NCBI RefSeq assembly: GCF_002797755.1
Contig: NZ_PGFI01000011.1
Span: 434,001 to 498,000, forward strand
DNA from: Brevirhabdus pacifica
GTDB taxonomy: Bacteria > Pseudomonadota > Alphaproteobacteria > Rhodobacterales > Rhodobacteraceae
Length of the DNA stretch: 64,000 bases
Reading direction: 5' to 3'
Shown here one piece after another: positions 35,671-44,571 of this stretch (the stretch's first letter is position 1; each line of letters starts with the position of its first letter). The notes beneath the pieces are model-generated. The model had not been told where the DNA came from, searched no databases, and was given only the letters and a program-made list of their open reading frames with translations. The position numbers and the translations under genes were made by a program.

Positions 35671-37005
35671 CTAGCGGGCGATCGCCTCGGACTTGATGAA
35701 CATGTTGGCCCAGGCCCGGTCGATCAGCTCTGGCGTCATCTGATAGGGGATCCCCTCGAAATCGCAGATCGAGATCATCTGGTCGATCAGGAACACCGGC
35801 TGATAGTTGGCGTAGGTGTTCTCGATCGTCGGATATTTGACCTTCAGAAGGTGGACCAGCGATTTTTCGTCCAGCGGCATCTTCTTCTTCTTGGCGATCA
35901 GCGCGAAGATCTTCAGGAAATCCGACTGGTTCGGCCCGTCGATCTTGATCTTGAAAAAGATCCGGCGCAGGGCCGCGCCGTCGAAGATCTCGTTCGGGTG
36001 GAAGTTGGTCGAGAAGATCACCAGCGTGTCGAAGGGCACCTCGAACTTCTCGCCCGATTGCAGGGCAAGAATGTCCTTGGACTCCTCAAGCGGCACGATC
36101 CAGCGGTTGACCAGCGCCTGCGGCGGCTCTTCCTGGCGGCCAAGGTCGTCGACGATGAAGACGCCGCCGGTGGCCTTGAGCTGAAGCGAGGCCTGATAGG
36201 TCCGTGCGGTCGGGTTGAAGTTCAGATCCAGCATGTCGAGCTTCAGCTCGCCGCCGGTGATAACCGTGGGACGCTCGCAATAGACATAGCGGCGGTCGTA
36301 GCGGTTCGAGGTGCGGCGCAGCGAGTTGGGATCGTCCACGGCCTCTTCGGCGGCCGAATGCACGATCGGGTCGTAGACCGAGATCACCTGGCCGGAATAT
36401 TCGATGGCGCGGGGGATGTAGATCTTGTCACCCAGCGCGTCGCGGATGCCGTTCGAGATCGACGATTTGCCGTTGCCCGGCGGGCCATACATCAGGATCG
36501 ACCGGCCCGAGGTCACCGCCGGGCCAAGCTGGTCCAGTAGGTTGTCGGGCAGGATCAGGTGACCCATCGAGCTGGTCAGTTGCTGACGGGTCAGGCGGAT
36601 GTTGCGGATCGACTGGCGCTTGACCTGTTCGCGGTAGTGGGCCAGCGGCACAGGCATGGCGCCGTAATACTCGGACTGTCCCAGCGCATCCAGCGCCCGG
36701 CTCTTGCCGGTGTCGGTCAACTGGAAACCCATTTCGCTGCCCGAAGTGGCGTGGAGGGTGCCCGTCGCCTCGATCAGGCGCTGTTCGCGGGCCATGTCGA
36801 TCAGCTCCTGCGTCAGCGAGACGGGCAGGGCGATCGCCGCGGCGATGTCGTTGGCATAGCTCAGGTTCTTGCGGAAGATCGTTTTCAGGAGGATGTCGCG
36901 CATCATCACCGGGTTTAGCCCGGTGGCCTCAAGCGAGCGCACGGACGGAGGGGGCGGGGTGCCAGCCGGGATGCCGGCGCCGAGTTCCTGGTTCTGAACG
37001 TTCAT
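35671..37005 (-). CDS. AAA ATPase with N-terminal winged-helix-like domain
   Basis: Cytoplasmic ATPase of 444 residues. The first 120 residues include a likely winged helix (ILLKTIFRKNLSYANDIAAAIALPV, core KNLSYANDIA). The AAA core has Walker A GPPGNGKSS at about 174-182, Walker B GGVFIVDDLGRQ and sensor I LVIFSTNF. Similar proteins occur widely in alphaproteobacteria without a defined role, often near tad genes. It is divergent from the GT-C-like pair, with a dyad in the shared 185-base region. A MoxR-like remodelling role is only a guess. Confidence 0.7.
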   Translation of the reverse strand: MNVQNQELGAGIPAGTPPPPSVRSLEATGLNPVMMRDILLKTIFRKNLSYANDIAAAIALPVSLTQELIDMAREQRLIEATGTLHATSGSEMGFQLTDTGKSRALDALGQSEYYGAMPVPLAHYREQVKRQSIRNIRLTRQQLTSSMGHLILPDNLLDQLGPAVTSGRSILMYGPPGNGKSSISNGIRDALGDKIYIPRAIEYSGQVISVYDPIVHSAAEEAVDDPNSLRRTSNRYDRRYVYCERPTVITGGELKLDMLDLNFNPTARTYQASLQLKATGGVFIVDDLGRQEEPPQALVNRWIVPLEESKDILALQSGEKFEVPFDTLVIFSTNFHPNEIFDGAALRRIFFKIKIDGPNQSDFLKIFALIAKKKKMPLDEKSLVHLLKVKYPTIENTYANYQPVFLIDQMISICDFEGIPYQMTPELIDRAWANMFIKSEAIAR

Positions 37006-37068
37006 CTGCTGTGCCTCTGATCTTCATGCCCGATGGTCGGACCTGGGTGCCGTGCGGGCCGCTTTGCG

Positions 37069-37103
37069 CGTTGTCCCGAATGCCACGGCCGGTCGCGACA
37101 ACG
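37069..37103. promoter_or_regulatory. Dyad in the AAA ATPase / GT-C divergent promoter region
   Basis: CGTTGTCCCG (37069-37078) and CGCGACAACG (37094-37103) are complementary at 9 of 10 positions across a 15-base spacer, midway between two divergent genes. This is the layout of an operator for a dimeric regulator. No promoter hexamers stand out. Confidence 0.35.
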
Positions 37104-37190
37104 AAGGGAGAACACTGCAAAAAGATGGCAATTGCGTGACGCATCGGTAGGGTCGCGGGAAAAAACGAAGGCATTTCCAAGGAGCCGCGC

Positions 37191-38888
37191 ATGGGCAGAG
37201 CCGCCCCGATCCCCCTGATTGCACTGATTGTCGGCGCCACCCTGGCGCTCAGCGCGCCCGGCCTTCTTCGCGGTGGTCTGGTCGTCACCCAGCACGAGGG
37301 CGACCTGCTGCATCTGCTTCAGATCCTGATGCTGATGCAGGAGGGGCAGTGGCCGCACCTGGACTTCCGCACCCCCGTCGGCCTTTTCGCCTTTCTGCCG
37401 CTGCACTGGACGTTGGCACTGGGACGGGCGCTGGGCTTCGAGTGGGGCCTTGGGCAGGCGCTGATCGTGGCACAGCTTGGGCTGGGCCTGCTGCTGGCGC
37501 CGGTGATCTGGTGGGTGGCGCGCAGTCGCCTCGTCGGCTGGGCGGCGGTGGCGGCGGCGCTGGTGCCGGTGATCTGGCTGACCGCGTTGATCCACGGCGG
37601 CACGAACGCGGGCGTTTCGGTCTCGATGCATTACAACCGCTGGGCCTGGGCGGTGGCGCTGCTGGCGGTGGTGACGGCGGTGCTGCCGCCGCGCGCGGCG
37701 GGTGGTGCGGGTATGCGAGCAGCGGGGATCATCGATGCCGCCGTGATCGGCATCGGCTTTGCCATCCTCGGGCTGACCAAGGCGACCTTCGCGGTAACGC
37801 TGGCGCCGGCGGTCATCGTGGCGCTTGTCCTGCGGGGGAGGGGGCGCGTGCTGGCCGGTGCGCTGGTGGCGGGGCTGCTGTTCTGCGCCGGGGTCGCGCT
37901 GTTCATGGGGGCGGCGTTCTGGCCCGCCTACGTGGGCGACCTGCTGTGGGTGGCCGGCATGCCCGTGCGCCCTTTCCCCGATCAGCCGCTGGGGGCGGTG
38001 ATCGGCGGGCCGGCCTTCATCCCGGGGACCTTCCTGCTGCTGGGGGCGGTGGTGGTGCTGCGTCTGCGGGCGCGGCCCGCGCTGGCCTGGCCGGTGCTGC
38101 TGCTGGCGCCTTCCTTCGTCTACATCACCTATCAGAATTTCGGCAACGATCCGAAATGGCTGATCCTTCTGGCGCTGTTGCTGGCGCCGCTGCTCTCCCG
38201 CCAGGGCGACGCGCCCGCGCCCGACCTGGTCCAACCCTCTGCGCGGCCCTTGGTTGCCGGGCTGGTGCTGGCAGCGGCGGTGCTGGGGGCGGGGTCGCTT
38301 TTCAACATGGCCCGATCCGTCCTGGCCAACGGTTTTGCCGGCCCGGCCGAGACCCGGCCCATCTTCGCCGCCGAACACATGGGGCGGGACCTGCTGTCGG
38401 ATCCGTTGCGTCTGGCGCGGCTGGACATCGCCCTGGCCGGGGAAGAGGCGCCCGCCGCCATGGTCCCGCTGCTGCCCCCCTTCGCCGATGACGCCGAGGG
38501 GCGCCCCAACACCACGACTTTCCTGGGAAGGCCCTTGCCGACCTGCGGGCTGGACAAGGGCATGATCGCCCACCAGCGGGGCCTGGCGGAGGTCACGGCC
38601 AAGGCGATCGGCCCCGGGGGCGGACGGGTCTTCGTCACCGACCTCTTCTCGGCCCTCTGGGTCTTCGGCGGCTCGTCCCCGGTAACGCCGCTGGCGCCCT
38701 GGAACTACGGCGCGCTGACGGGGATCGACAGCGCCGGTTTCGTGGCGGTGCCCCTCTGCCCGGTGAACCCGCCGGTGCGCAAGCGGCTGCTGGAAGAGCT
38801 GGAGGCCGGGGCCGAGGCCGGGCGCTGGGAACTGACGCCGGTGCCCGCGGGGCCGGGCCTGTGGCTTTACGCCATCGCCCCGGGCTGA
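37191..38888 (+). CDS. GT-C-like polytopic membrane protein, copy 1
   Basis: Integral membrane protein of 565 residues with about ten hydrophobic segments. The first loop reads HEGDLLHLLQ (35-44) ... EGQWPHLDFRTPVG (51-64), the acidic loop-1 pattern of GT-C glycosyltransferases that use polyprenyl-phosphate sugars. Other conserved blocks: VSVSMHYNRWAWA, YITYQNFGNDPKWL, FVTDLFSALWVFG and LAPWNYGALTGIDSAGF near the end. AAGGAGCC precedes the ATG. It has a tandem paralogue immediately downstream and borders the tad pilus locus. Sugar and acceptor are unknown; GT-C assignment is by pattern, not by a family I can name. Confidence 0.6.
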   Translation: MGRAAPIPLIALIVGATLALSAPGLLRGGLVVTQHEGDLLHLLQILMLMQEGQWPHLDFRTPVGLFAFLPLHWTLALGRALGFEWGLGQALIVAQLGLGLLLAPVIWWVARSRLVGWAAVAAALVPVIWLTALIHGGTNAGVSVSMHYNRWAWAVALLAVVTAVLPPRAAGGAGMRAAGIIDAAVIGIGFAILGLTKATFAVTLAPAVIVALVLRGRGRVLAGALVAGLLFCAGVALFMGAAFWPAYVGDLLWVAGMPVRPFPDQPLGAVIGGPAFIPGTFLLLGAVVVLRLRARPALAWPVLLLAPSFVYITYQNFGNDPKWLILLALLLAPLLSRQGDAPAPDLVQPSARPLVAGLVLAAAVLGAGSLFNMARSVLANGFAGPAETRPIFAAEHMGRDLLSDPLRLARLDIALAGEEAPAAMVPLLPPFADDAEGRPNTTTFLGRPLPTCGLDKGMIAHQRGLAEVTAKAIGPGGGRVFVTDLFSALWVFGGSSPVTPLAPWNYGALTGIDSAGFVAVPLCPVNPPVRKRLLEELEAGAEAGRWELTPVPAGPGLWLYAIAPG

Positions 38889-38943
38889 GCGCGCCCTAGC
38901 TTCCTTAGGGGCAACCTTGGTCGTTCGACGCCGCCCATGACGA

Positions 38944-38983
38944 TTGCCGCCGGGCTGACGCGCGCCTATAGATAAATTTTATC
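38944..38983 (+). promoter_or_regulatory. Promoter and palindrome before GT-C-like copy 2
   Basis: TTGCCG (38944-38949), 17 bases, TATAGA (38967-38972) resembles a sigma70 promoter. A perfect palindrome GATAAA-T-TTTATC (38971-38983) overlaps the last bases of the -10 and the expected start point, a position where a bound repressor would block transcription. The palindrome is strikingly AT-rich for this genome. Confidence 0.5.
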
Positions 38984-38997
38984 AAGGGATTGGTGCC

Positions 38998-40635
38998 ATG
39001 AGGCAGGCCGCGCTTTTCAAACTGTTGCTGACCGGCGCGGGGCTGATCGCGCTGGCGACGGGCGCGGCGCTTATGAAAGGTGGGCTCTACATCGGTCAGC
39101 ATGAGGGCGATGCCCTCCACCTGATGCAGATCATCGCCCTGATGACCGAAGGGGCACAGCCGCACCGGGATTTCATGACCCCCATCGGTATGCTGGCCTT
39201 CTGGCCGATCGCGGCGCTGACCGGCGCCGGGGAGGCGGGCCGGGGCGCGGGCATGGCCTTCCTTCTGGCCCAGACCATGGTGGCGCTGGCGCTGCTGCCG
39301 GCGCTGATGTGGGTGGCAGCCTCGCGCCTGCGGTTCTGGCCCGCGATGCTGACCGTCTTCGCGGGGCTGGTGCTGGTTCTGGCCCTGGTTCATGGCGGGA
39401 CCGGGCGGTATGTCTCGGTCTCGATGCATTACAACCGCTGGGCCTGGGCCATCTCGCTGCCGCTGGTGCTGACGGCGGTGCTCAAGCCCCAGTACCGGCG
39501 CTCGGCGCTGGCCGACGGGGTGCTGGTCGGGGCCGGGGTGCTGGCGCTGATGCTGCTGAAGGTGACCTACCTCATCGGGCTGGCCCCGGCGCTTCTGGTG
39601 GCGCTGTCGATGCGCCGTCAGGTGCTGACCATCGGTGTGGCAATCCTGATCGTGGCGCTGGGTATCGCGCTGGTCAATCAGCTCTACGACGTGCGCTTTT
39701 TCTGGGATTATATCGGCGATCTGCTGACCGTGGTCCAATCGACCACGCGCCCCTACCCCGGAGAGCCGTGGCAGGCGCTGATCTGGGCGCCCGACCACCT
39801 GGCCGGCACCGTGGTCCTGATCTTCGGGATCGTGATGCTGCGCCACGCGGGCCGCCGGGTCGAGGGGATGGCCCTGATCCTGCTGGCCCCCGGTTTCATC
39901 TACATCACCTTCCAGAACTACGGGAACGAGCCGCTGTGGCTGATGATCCTGGCCATCATCCTGTTCTCGGTACCGCCGGTCCGAAAGCTGACCAACGCCT
40001 GGGGCTGGGAAATGAAGCCCGCGATCCGGGTCGCGGGCCTGGTGGCGCTGGTGCTGGCCGCGCCGGCCTGGATCAACATGAGCTACAGCCCCTTCCGGCA
40101 CCTGCTCAGCGCCGCCTCGGACCATGTGCCGATGCTGCCGGATCTGGCCATCGCCCGCGATGTCCACGTGCGCGCCGCACGAGGGGAGGATGCCGAGGCG
40201 CGCGTCGCCGCCGGCCCGATGATGGGCTACCCCTCGGCCGAGGAAACGCCAGCGGAGAATGCGGTCGTTTTCCTGGGAGAGCGCCTGCCTGAGTGCCGGA
40301 TCAACCAGGGCCTGCTGGCCACCCATCGCAACTATGCCCGCACGGTTGCCCCCTATCTTGGGGCGGCGGGGGACCAGGTCTTCGTGGCCGACATCTTCTC
40401 GGCGCTGTGGATGATGGGGGCGGGGGCCGCGCCGGACGGGCTGGCGCCGTGGAACTATGGCCAGATCCAAGGCTTCGACACGGCAGAGTTCCTGCTGGTG
40501 CCGCGCTGTGCGACCGCGCCCCGCCTGCGCCGCGCCCTGCTGGACCAGATCGAATCTGCCCACGCCGCCCGACTGACCGAGATTGCGCGCACGCCCGCGC
40601 TGATCCTCTACCGCATCGCCCCGCCGCGGGGGTAG
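38998..40635 (+). CDS. GT-C-like polytopic membrane protein, copy 2
   Basis: Paralogue of the preceding gene, 545 residues. HEGDALHLMQ (35-44) and EGAQPHRDFMTPIG (51-64) occupy the same residue numbers as in copy 1, and VSVSMHYNRWAWA, YITFQNYGNEPLWL, FVADIFSALWMMG and LAPWNYGQIQGFDTAEF match block for block, while the membrane segments between have diverged. So both copies keep the putative catalytic loop and are probably functional with different specificity. It has its own promoter-like sequence and ends 17 bases from the convergent prepilin peptidase gene. Confidence 0.6.
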   Translation: MRQAALFKLLLTGAGLIALATGAALMKGGLYIGQHEGDALHLMQIIALMTEGAQPHRDFMTPIGMLAFWPIAALTGAGEAGRGAGMAFLLAQTMVALALLPALMWVAASRLRFWPAMLTVFAGLVLVLALVHGGTGRYVSVSMHYNRWAWAISLPLVLTAVLKPQYRRSALADGVLVGAGVLALMLLKVTYLIGLAPALLVALSMRRQVLTIGVAILIVALGIALVNQLYDVRFFWDYIGDLLTVVQSTTRPYPGEPWQALIWAPDHLAGTVVLIFGIVMLRHAGRRVEGMALILLAPGFIYITFQNYGNEPLWLMILAIILFSVPPVRKLTNAWGWEMKPAIRVAGLVALVLAAPAWINMSYSPFRHLLSAASDHVPMLPDLAIARDVHVRAARGEDAEARVAAGPMMGYPSAEETPAENAVVFLGERLPECRINQGLLATHRNYARTVAPYLGAAGDQVFVADIFSALWMMGAGAAPDGLAPWNYGQIQGFDTAEFLLVPRCATAPRLRRALLDQIESAHAARLTEIARTPALILYRIAPPRG

Positions 40636-40651
40636 GCGGCGGCCGGGCGCC

Positions 40652-41149
40652 TCAGCCCAGCACCATCGCCAGGACCAGATAGAACAGCAGCGTGCCGCTC
40701 AGGGCCAGGCCCATGGGAAAGTCGCTTCCCGCGTCCCAGCTGCGCCAATCGGGGGTGCGACGGCGCACGGCGGGGATGGCACGAAACAGCCGGTGGGTGG
40801 CAAAGGCCCCCAGCAGCACGGTTGCAAACAGCATCAGGATCAGCACGAGGTCATCGGCGGCGATCAGCGGCGCCATGGCGGCGGCGAACTTGGCATCGCC
40901 CGCCCCAACGAGCCCGGCCGAGCTGGCGATATATCCCGCCATCAGCAGCACCGCGAAATGGGACCAGCGCCAGAGGTATTCGTCCAAGGGAAAGGCCAGC
41001 GGACCCAGCACCAGATAGGTCGCCATCAGCGCCAGCACCGACTGGTTGCGGATCAGCATGAACTTCATGTCCGACCAGGCCACCCAGATCGCGATCAGAC
41101 CCGCGGGCAGGAGAAACCAGGCGGCCTGGGCCGCCGTGGTGTCGATCAC
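40652..41149 (-). CDS. cpaA: Prepilin peptidase of the tad pilus (TadV/CpaA)
   Basis: A24-type aspartyl protease that cleaves the Flp prepilin leader at the inner membrane. 165 residues, about five membrane segments. The two catalytic aspartates are in WSDMKFMLIRNQ (near residue 27) and GAGDAKFAAAMAP (near residue 84), the second being the GxGD motif. No N-methyltransferase domain, as expected for the tad type. Last gene of the locus; overlaps the TPR gene upstream by 4 bases. Confidence 0.9.
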   Translation of the reverse strand: MIDTTAAQAAWFLLPAGLIAIWVAWSDMKFMLIRNQSVLALMATYLVLGPLAFPLDEYLWRWSHFAVLLMAGYIASSAGLVGAGDAKFAAAMAPLIAADDLVLILMLFATVLLGAFATHRLFRAIPAVRRRTPDWRSWDAGSDFPMGLALSGTLLFYLVLAMVLG

Positions 41150-41994
41150 GTCTTCTCCAGTGTCCGCAGGCTGCGAACGGCCGCCTCGAAATGTTGCGGA
41201 TGGGTGTGGATCGCCTCTTCCAGCAGGGTCTTGCCGGTGGCGACGTCGCCCTTCTTGATCGCCGACAGGGCCAGCGTGTGCAGAAGCTGTGCCTGCTCGG
41301 TCTGGGTCATCGGGATCACCGGCAGCTGGTACTTGCCCTGTGCGCCTCGGGCCAGGACAAGGTTGTTCTTGGCGGTGAAGAGGCTTTCGTCATAGGTGAT
41401 CGCCTGCACGAAAAGCTTTTCGGCGGAATCGTACTGTCCGCGCGTCAGCTTGGAATAGCCCCAGTTGTTCAGCACGCCGGCGGGCTTGGTGGTCAGGCCG
41501 ACGGCGGTTTCATAGAAGCTGTCGGCACGTTTCCAATCCTTCTCGCTGTCGGCGATCATGGCCTCCAGGCGATAACGTTTGAATGTCTCGTGGGTGGGCG
41601 GCACCTTGTCGAGCTGTGCTGCCGCGCGCTTCCACTCGCCCGAGCGGATCAGCGCGTCGGCGTAATCCACCCGGTCCTCGTTGCCGGCGTCGGGATGCTT
41701 GACGATCGTGGCGAAGACGCTGGCGGCCTCGGCGGTGCGGCGTGCGCGCACCAGCGAACGGCCCAGCCCGCGCTGTAGGTCCAGCCGCTCGGGGTTGGCG
41801 GTCGAGGCGCGGCGGAAATAGGTCACGGCCTCGTTCGGGTCGGCAACCGTCAGCATGATGTCGTTGAGGTTGGATTCGTCGATCACGTTGACGCTGTCGA
41901 GCGCCCGTTTGACTTCCGTGTCGCCGGGCTTCTGGCATCCGGCAAGGGCGATGGTGCCCGCCAGGGCCATCGCGACAATGACTGGGTGGCGCAT
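41146..41994 (-). CDS. TPR lipoprotein of the tad locus
   Basis: Secreted lipoprotein of 282 residues: signal peptide with lipobox LAGC (Cys20), followed by TPR repeats (about 50-240; AVTYFRRASTANPERLDLQRGLG, then WGYSKLTRGQYDSAEKLFVQAI, cited as cores). TPR lipoproteins of the TadD kind act as pilotins or assembly factors for the outer-membrane secretin. It sits between a second TPR lipoprotein and cpaA. Which of the two is the functional TadD cannot be told by eye. Confidence 0.78.
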   Translation of the reverse strand: MRHPVIVAMALAGTIALAGCQKPGDTEVKRALDSVNVIDESNLNDIMLTVADPNEAVTYFRRASTANPERLDLQRGLGRSLVRARRTAEAASVFATIVKHPDAGNEDRVDYADALIRSGEWKRAAAQLDKVPPTHETFKRYRLEAMIADSEKDWKRADSFYETAVGLTTKPAGVLNNWGYSKLTRGQYDSAEKLFVQAITYDESLFTAKNNLVLARGAQGKYQLPVIPMTQTEQAQLLHTLALSAIKKGDVATGKTLLEEAIHTHPQHFEAAVRSLRTLEKT

Positions 41995-42020
41995 TTCGCG
42001 TCCTTTTCGCTGCTCGACAC

Positions 42021-42584
42021 TCAGTGCGTCAGCAGCCGGTAACTCCCCGAGCCGTCGCGCACCAATTCGTTGTCCTTCTCGATATCCGAACCATAGGCGG
42101 CAAATTCCGTACGGGCGATAGCCAGCCGCAGATTTTCGCGGATGGCGTCAGTTTCGCCACTGTCCAGCGCGTAGGCCCGGCGAAAGACCTCCTTGGCCTC
42201 GGCGGGCTGGCGGCGTTCCATCAGAACCACGCCCAGATTGTTCCAGGCGCGGGGATCCTCGGGGGCGCGGTCGATCGCCTGGCGCAGCAACCGCTCGGCT
42301 TGGCCCAGGCGGCCCAGCCGCAGGTTGGCCGACCCCAGTGCCGACAGCACCGGCGCGGTCGCGCCCAGCTCGCCCGCGGCGCGGTAATAGGATTTCAGGG
42401 CAAGTTCGTATTCGCCGGCGTCCATCAGCCGGTGGCCGACGATCAGCGGGTCCGCCGCCTTGGTGGGGGTGACCACGCCATCGGGCGCCGCCGGGCCCTG
42501 GAACCGCGGTGTCAGCCTGTCGTCATTCGTGGAACAGGCGGCCAGGGCCGCCAGTGTCGCTATCGCAAGGGGTGCTGCCCGCAT
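42021..42584 (-). CDS. tadD: TadD-like TPR lipoprotein
   Basis: 187-residue lipoprotein with lipobox LAAC (Cys17) and at least three TPR units (about 50-150: ALKSYYRAAGELGATAPVLSALG, PEDPRAWNNLGVVLMERRQP, given as cores). Size and its place directly after tadC match TadD. Five bases separate it from tadC. The final 30 residues (GSDIEKDNELVRDGSGSYRLL) are charged and outside the repeats. Confidence 0.8.
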   Translation of the reverse strand: MRAAPLAIATLAALAACSTNDDRLTPRFQGPAAPDGVVTPTKAADPLIVGHRLMDAGEYELALKSYYRAAGELGATAPVLSALGSANLRLGRLGQAERLLRQAIDRAPEDPRAWNNLGVVLMERRQPAEAKEVFRRAYALDSGETDAIRENLRLAIARTEFAAYGSDIEKDNELVRDGSGSYRLLTH

Positions 42585-42588
42585 ATAC

Positions 42589-43590
42589 TCACATGCCGCC
42601 TGCCAGGGTCTGTGCGATCCCGTAGACCGAGGGACCGATGAGAATGATCATAAGCGGAGGGACGGTGAACATCATAGTCCCAAGCGTCAGTTTCGTGGGC
42701 AGGACGTTAGCTTTTTCCTCGGCGCGCATGACGCGCTTGTCGCGCATCTCGCCGGCGTAGACCCGCAGCGCCTCGGCGATCGAGGTGCCGAAGGCCGCGG
42801 ATTGGATAAGAACGGTCACGAAGGACGACACGTCGGCCACGCCGGCGCGTTCGCCCATGTCCTTGAGGACCTGCACCTTGTCCTTGCCGGCCTTGATTTC
42901 ATACGAGACGATCTCGAATTCCTCGGCAAGGGCGGGGAAGCCCGCGCGGATCTCCTTCGAGACGCGGATGATGGCCTGGTCCATGGACTGGCCGGCCTCG
43001 ACGCAGACCAGCATCAGGTCAAGCGAGTCGGGAAAGCCCGCGGTGATTTCTTCCTGCCGCTCCTGCTGGCGGCGGGTGACCCAGTATTTGGGGGCCATGT
43101 AGCCGACGCCGCCGGGTACCAGCACCGACAGGATCAGCTTGTTGGTCGACATCTCGCCCGAGGTGATGGCGTAAAGCACGCCCAGCACCAGGAAGGTCAT
43201 GCCCAGGGCGAATTGCATGAAGTGGAAGGTCTGCACCGCGGATTTCGATGAATACCCCGCCTGAAGCAGCTTCAGCCGCATGGCCGAATATTCTTCCTCG
43301 TTCTGGGGTTCAAGGAAATGCGCAAAGCGATCCAGCTTTTCGGCCGCCGCACCCTCGCGGTTTCGCAAGCCCTTGCGATCCGTGACGTCGGTCTTGGCGC
43401 GCGGCGCGCGGGTGCCGTTCTGAGCCTTGTTCAGATCGCCCAGCCGCGACAGCGGATCGTCGGTCTTCTTCAGGAAGAACGGGATGGAAAGCGCGACCAG
43501 CGCCGCACCCAGCCCGCCCACCGCGATCAGGGGGCCAAGCTCGCCGAACCGGTCGACAAGGAGAAGGTTGATGTTGTTCAGGAATTCCAT
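42589..43590 (-). CDS. tadC: Tad pilus inner-membrane platform protein TadC
   Basis: Type II secretion F-domain protein of 333 residues with membrane segments near 20-40, 125-165 and 305-330. The conserved T2SSF block is FPDSLDLMLVCVEAGQSMDQAI followed by EIVSYEIKAGKDKVQVLKDMGERAGV and SFVTVLIQSAAFGTSIAEAL (cores LDLMLVCVEAGQS, AFGTSIAEAL). Forms the platform with TadB that converts CpaF ATPase motion into Flp polymerisation. 7 bases from tadB. Confidence 0.92.
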   Translation of the reverse strand: MEFLNNINLLLVDRFGELGPLIAVGGLGAALVALSIPFFLKKTDDPLSRLGDLNKAQNGTRAPRAKTDVTDRKGLRNREGAAAEKLDRFAHFLEPQNEEEYSAMRLKLLQAGYSSKSAVQTFHFMQFALGMTFLVLGVLYAITSGEMSTNKLILSVLVPGGVGYMAPKYWVTRRQQERQEEITAGFPDSLDLMLVCVEAGQSMDQAIIRVSKEIRAGFPALAEEFEIVSYEIKAGKDKVQVLKDMGERAGVADVSSFVTVLIQSAAFGTSIAEALRVYAGEMRDKRVMRAEEKANVLPTKLTLGTMMFTVPPLMIILIGPSVYGIAQTLAGGM

Positions 43591-43597
43591 GACTGCC

Positions 43598-44566
43598 TCA
43601 AACCTTGATGTTGACCATCATCTTCATGAAGATGACGTTGACCGTCAGGAAGACGCCGACCACCAGACAGGCCGGGATGAAATAGGCGGTTTCCTTAACA
43701 TCATCGTAATAGTCCGGCATGATGACGTTGATCATCAGCAGCGCCAGAATGGGAAAGCCCGACAGGAACATACCCGACCACTTGGCCTCGGCGGTGATCG
43801 CCTTGACCCGGCGGAAAAGGCGGAAGCGCGCCCGGATCACCTTGGCCAGGCCGGCCAGGATCTCGGCCAGGTTGCCGCCCGACTGGGCCTGGATCGACAC
43901 GGCGACGGCCAGGAAACGCAGATCCTGCATGTCCATGCGTTCGGCCAGCGACTTCAGGCTTTCGGTGACGTCGCGGCCATAGGCGGCCTCGTCGGCGATG
44001 ACGCCGAACTCGGATCCCAGCGGATCGGGCACCTCCTTGGCGACGGCGGCGATGGCGTTGGAGAACGGGTGACCCACCCGCAGCGACCGCACCATCAGTT
44101 CGATCGCGTCGGGAAGCTGCTCTTCGATCATCGACAGGCGCTTCTTGGCCTTGTTGTTGATCCACATGTAGACGCCGCCGATGCCCATGACGGGCGAAGC
44201 GGCAAAGCGCACCGTGGGGCTGGCCTCGGTGCCGAAGGTCAGCGCGAAGAAGCAGAACAGCGTCAGCCCCGCCATGATCATCAGGATTTGCTGGGGCGTG
44301 AAGGCGATGTTGGCCTTCTGGGCCTTGGTCGCGATGATCGAGTAGAGCGGAATGCGCTTGGCCCTGATGTGCTGGCTCATCTCCTTGCGAAGCTGTTCCA
44401 GAACCTCCTCGCGGGCCGAGCCCTTGTCCATCAGCTCCAGCCGGCGGTTGAGACGGTTGTTGAGGCTGATCGACTTGCCGAAGACGGTCAGGTAGATCCC
44501 CTCGACCAGCAGCAGCACGGCGATGAAGATCACCCCGTAGATAAGCGGCTCTGTTCCGATCTGCAT
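43598..44566 (-). CDS. tadB: Tad pilus inner-membrane platform protein TadB
   Basis: 322-residue T2SSF-domain membrane protein, partner of TadC. Hydrophobic segments near 8-25, 90-140, 270-290 and 300-320. The F-domain block is LPDAIELMVRSLRVGHPFSNAIAAVA, then GRDVTESLKSLAERMDMQDLRFLAVAVSIQAQSGGNLAEIL (cores DAIELMVRSLRVGHP and SIQAQSGGNLAEIL). Lies between cpaF (5 bases) and tadC, the standard order. Confidence 0.92.
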   Translation of the reverse strand: MQIGTEPLIYGVIFIAVLLLVEGIYLTVFGKSISLNNRLNRRLELMDKGSAREEVLEQLRKEMSQHIRAKRIPLYSIIATKAQKANIAFTPQQILMIMAGLTLFCFFALTFGTEASPTVRFAASPVMGIGGVYMWINNKAKKRLSMIEEQLPDAIELMVRSLRVGHPFSNAIAAVAKEVPDPLGSEFGVIADEAAYGRDVTESLKSLAERMDMQDLRFLAVAVSIQAQSGGNLAEILAGLAKVIRARFRLFRRVKAITAEAKWSGMFLSGFPILALLMINVIMPDYYDDVKETAYFIPACLVVGVFLTVNVIFMKMMVNIKV

Positions 44567-44571
44567 GATGC

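Noticed and set aside
33034-36540. 1168-codon open frame on the plus strand
   Set aside because: It is the antisense mirror of the Lhr helicase, pdeM edge and AAA ATPase; the composition is a His/Gln/Gly-rich shadow typical of GC-rich codon bias and has no domain or ribosome site.
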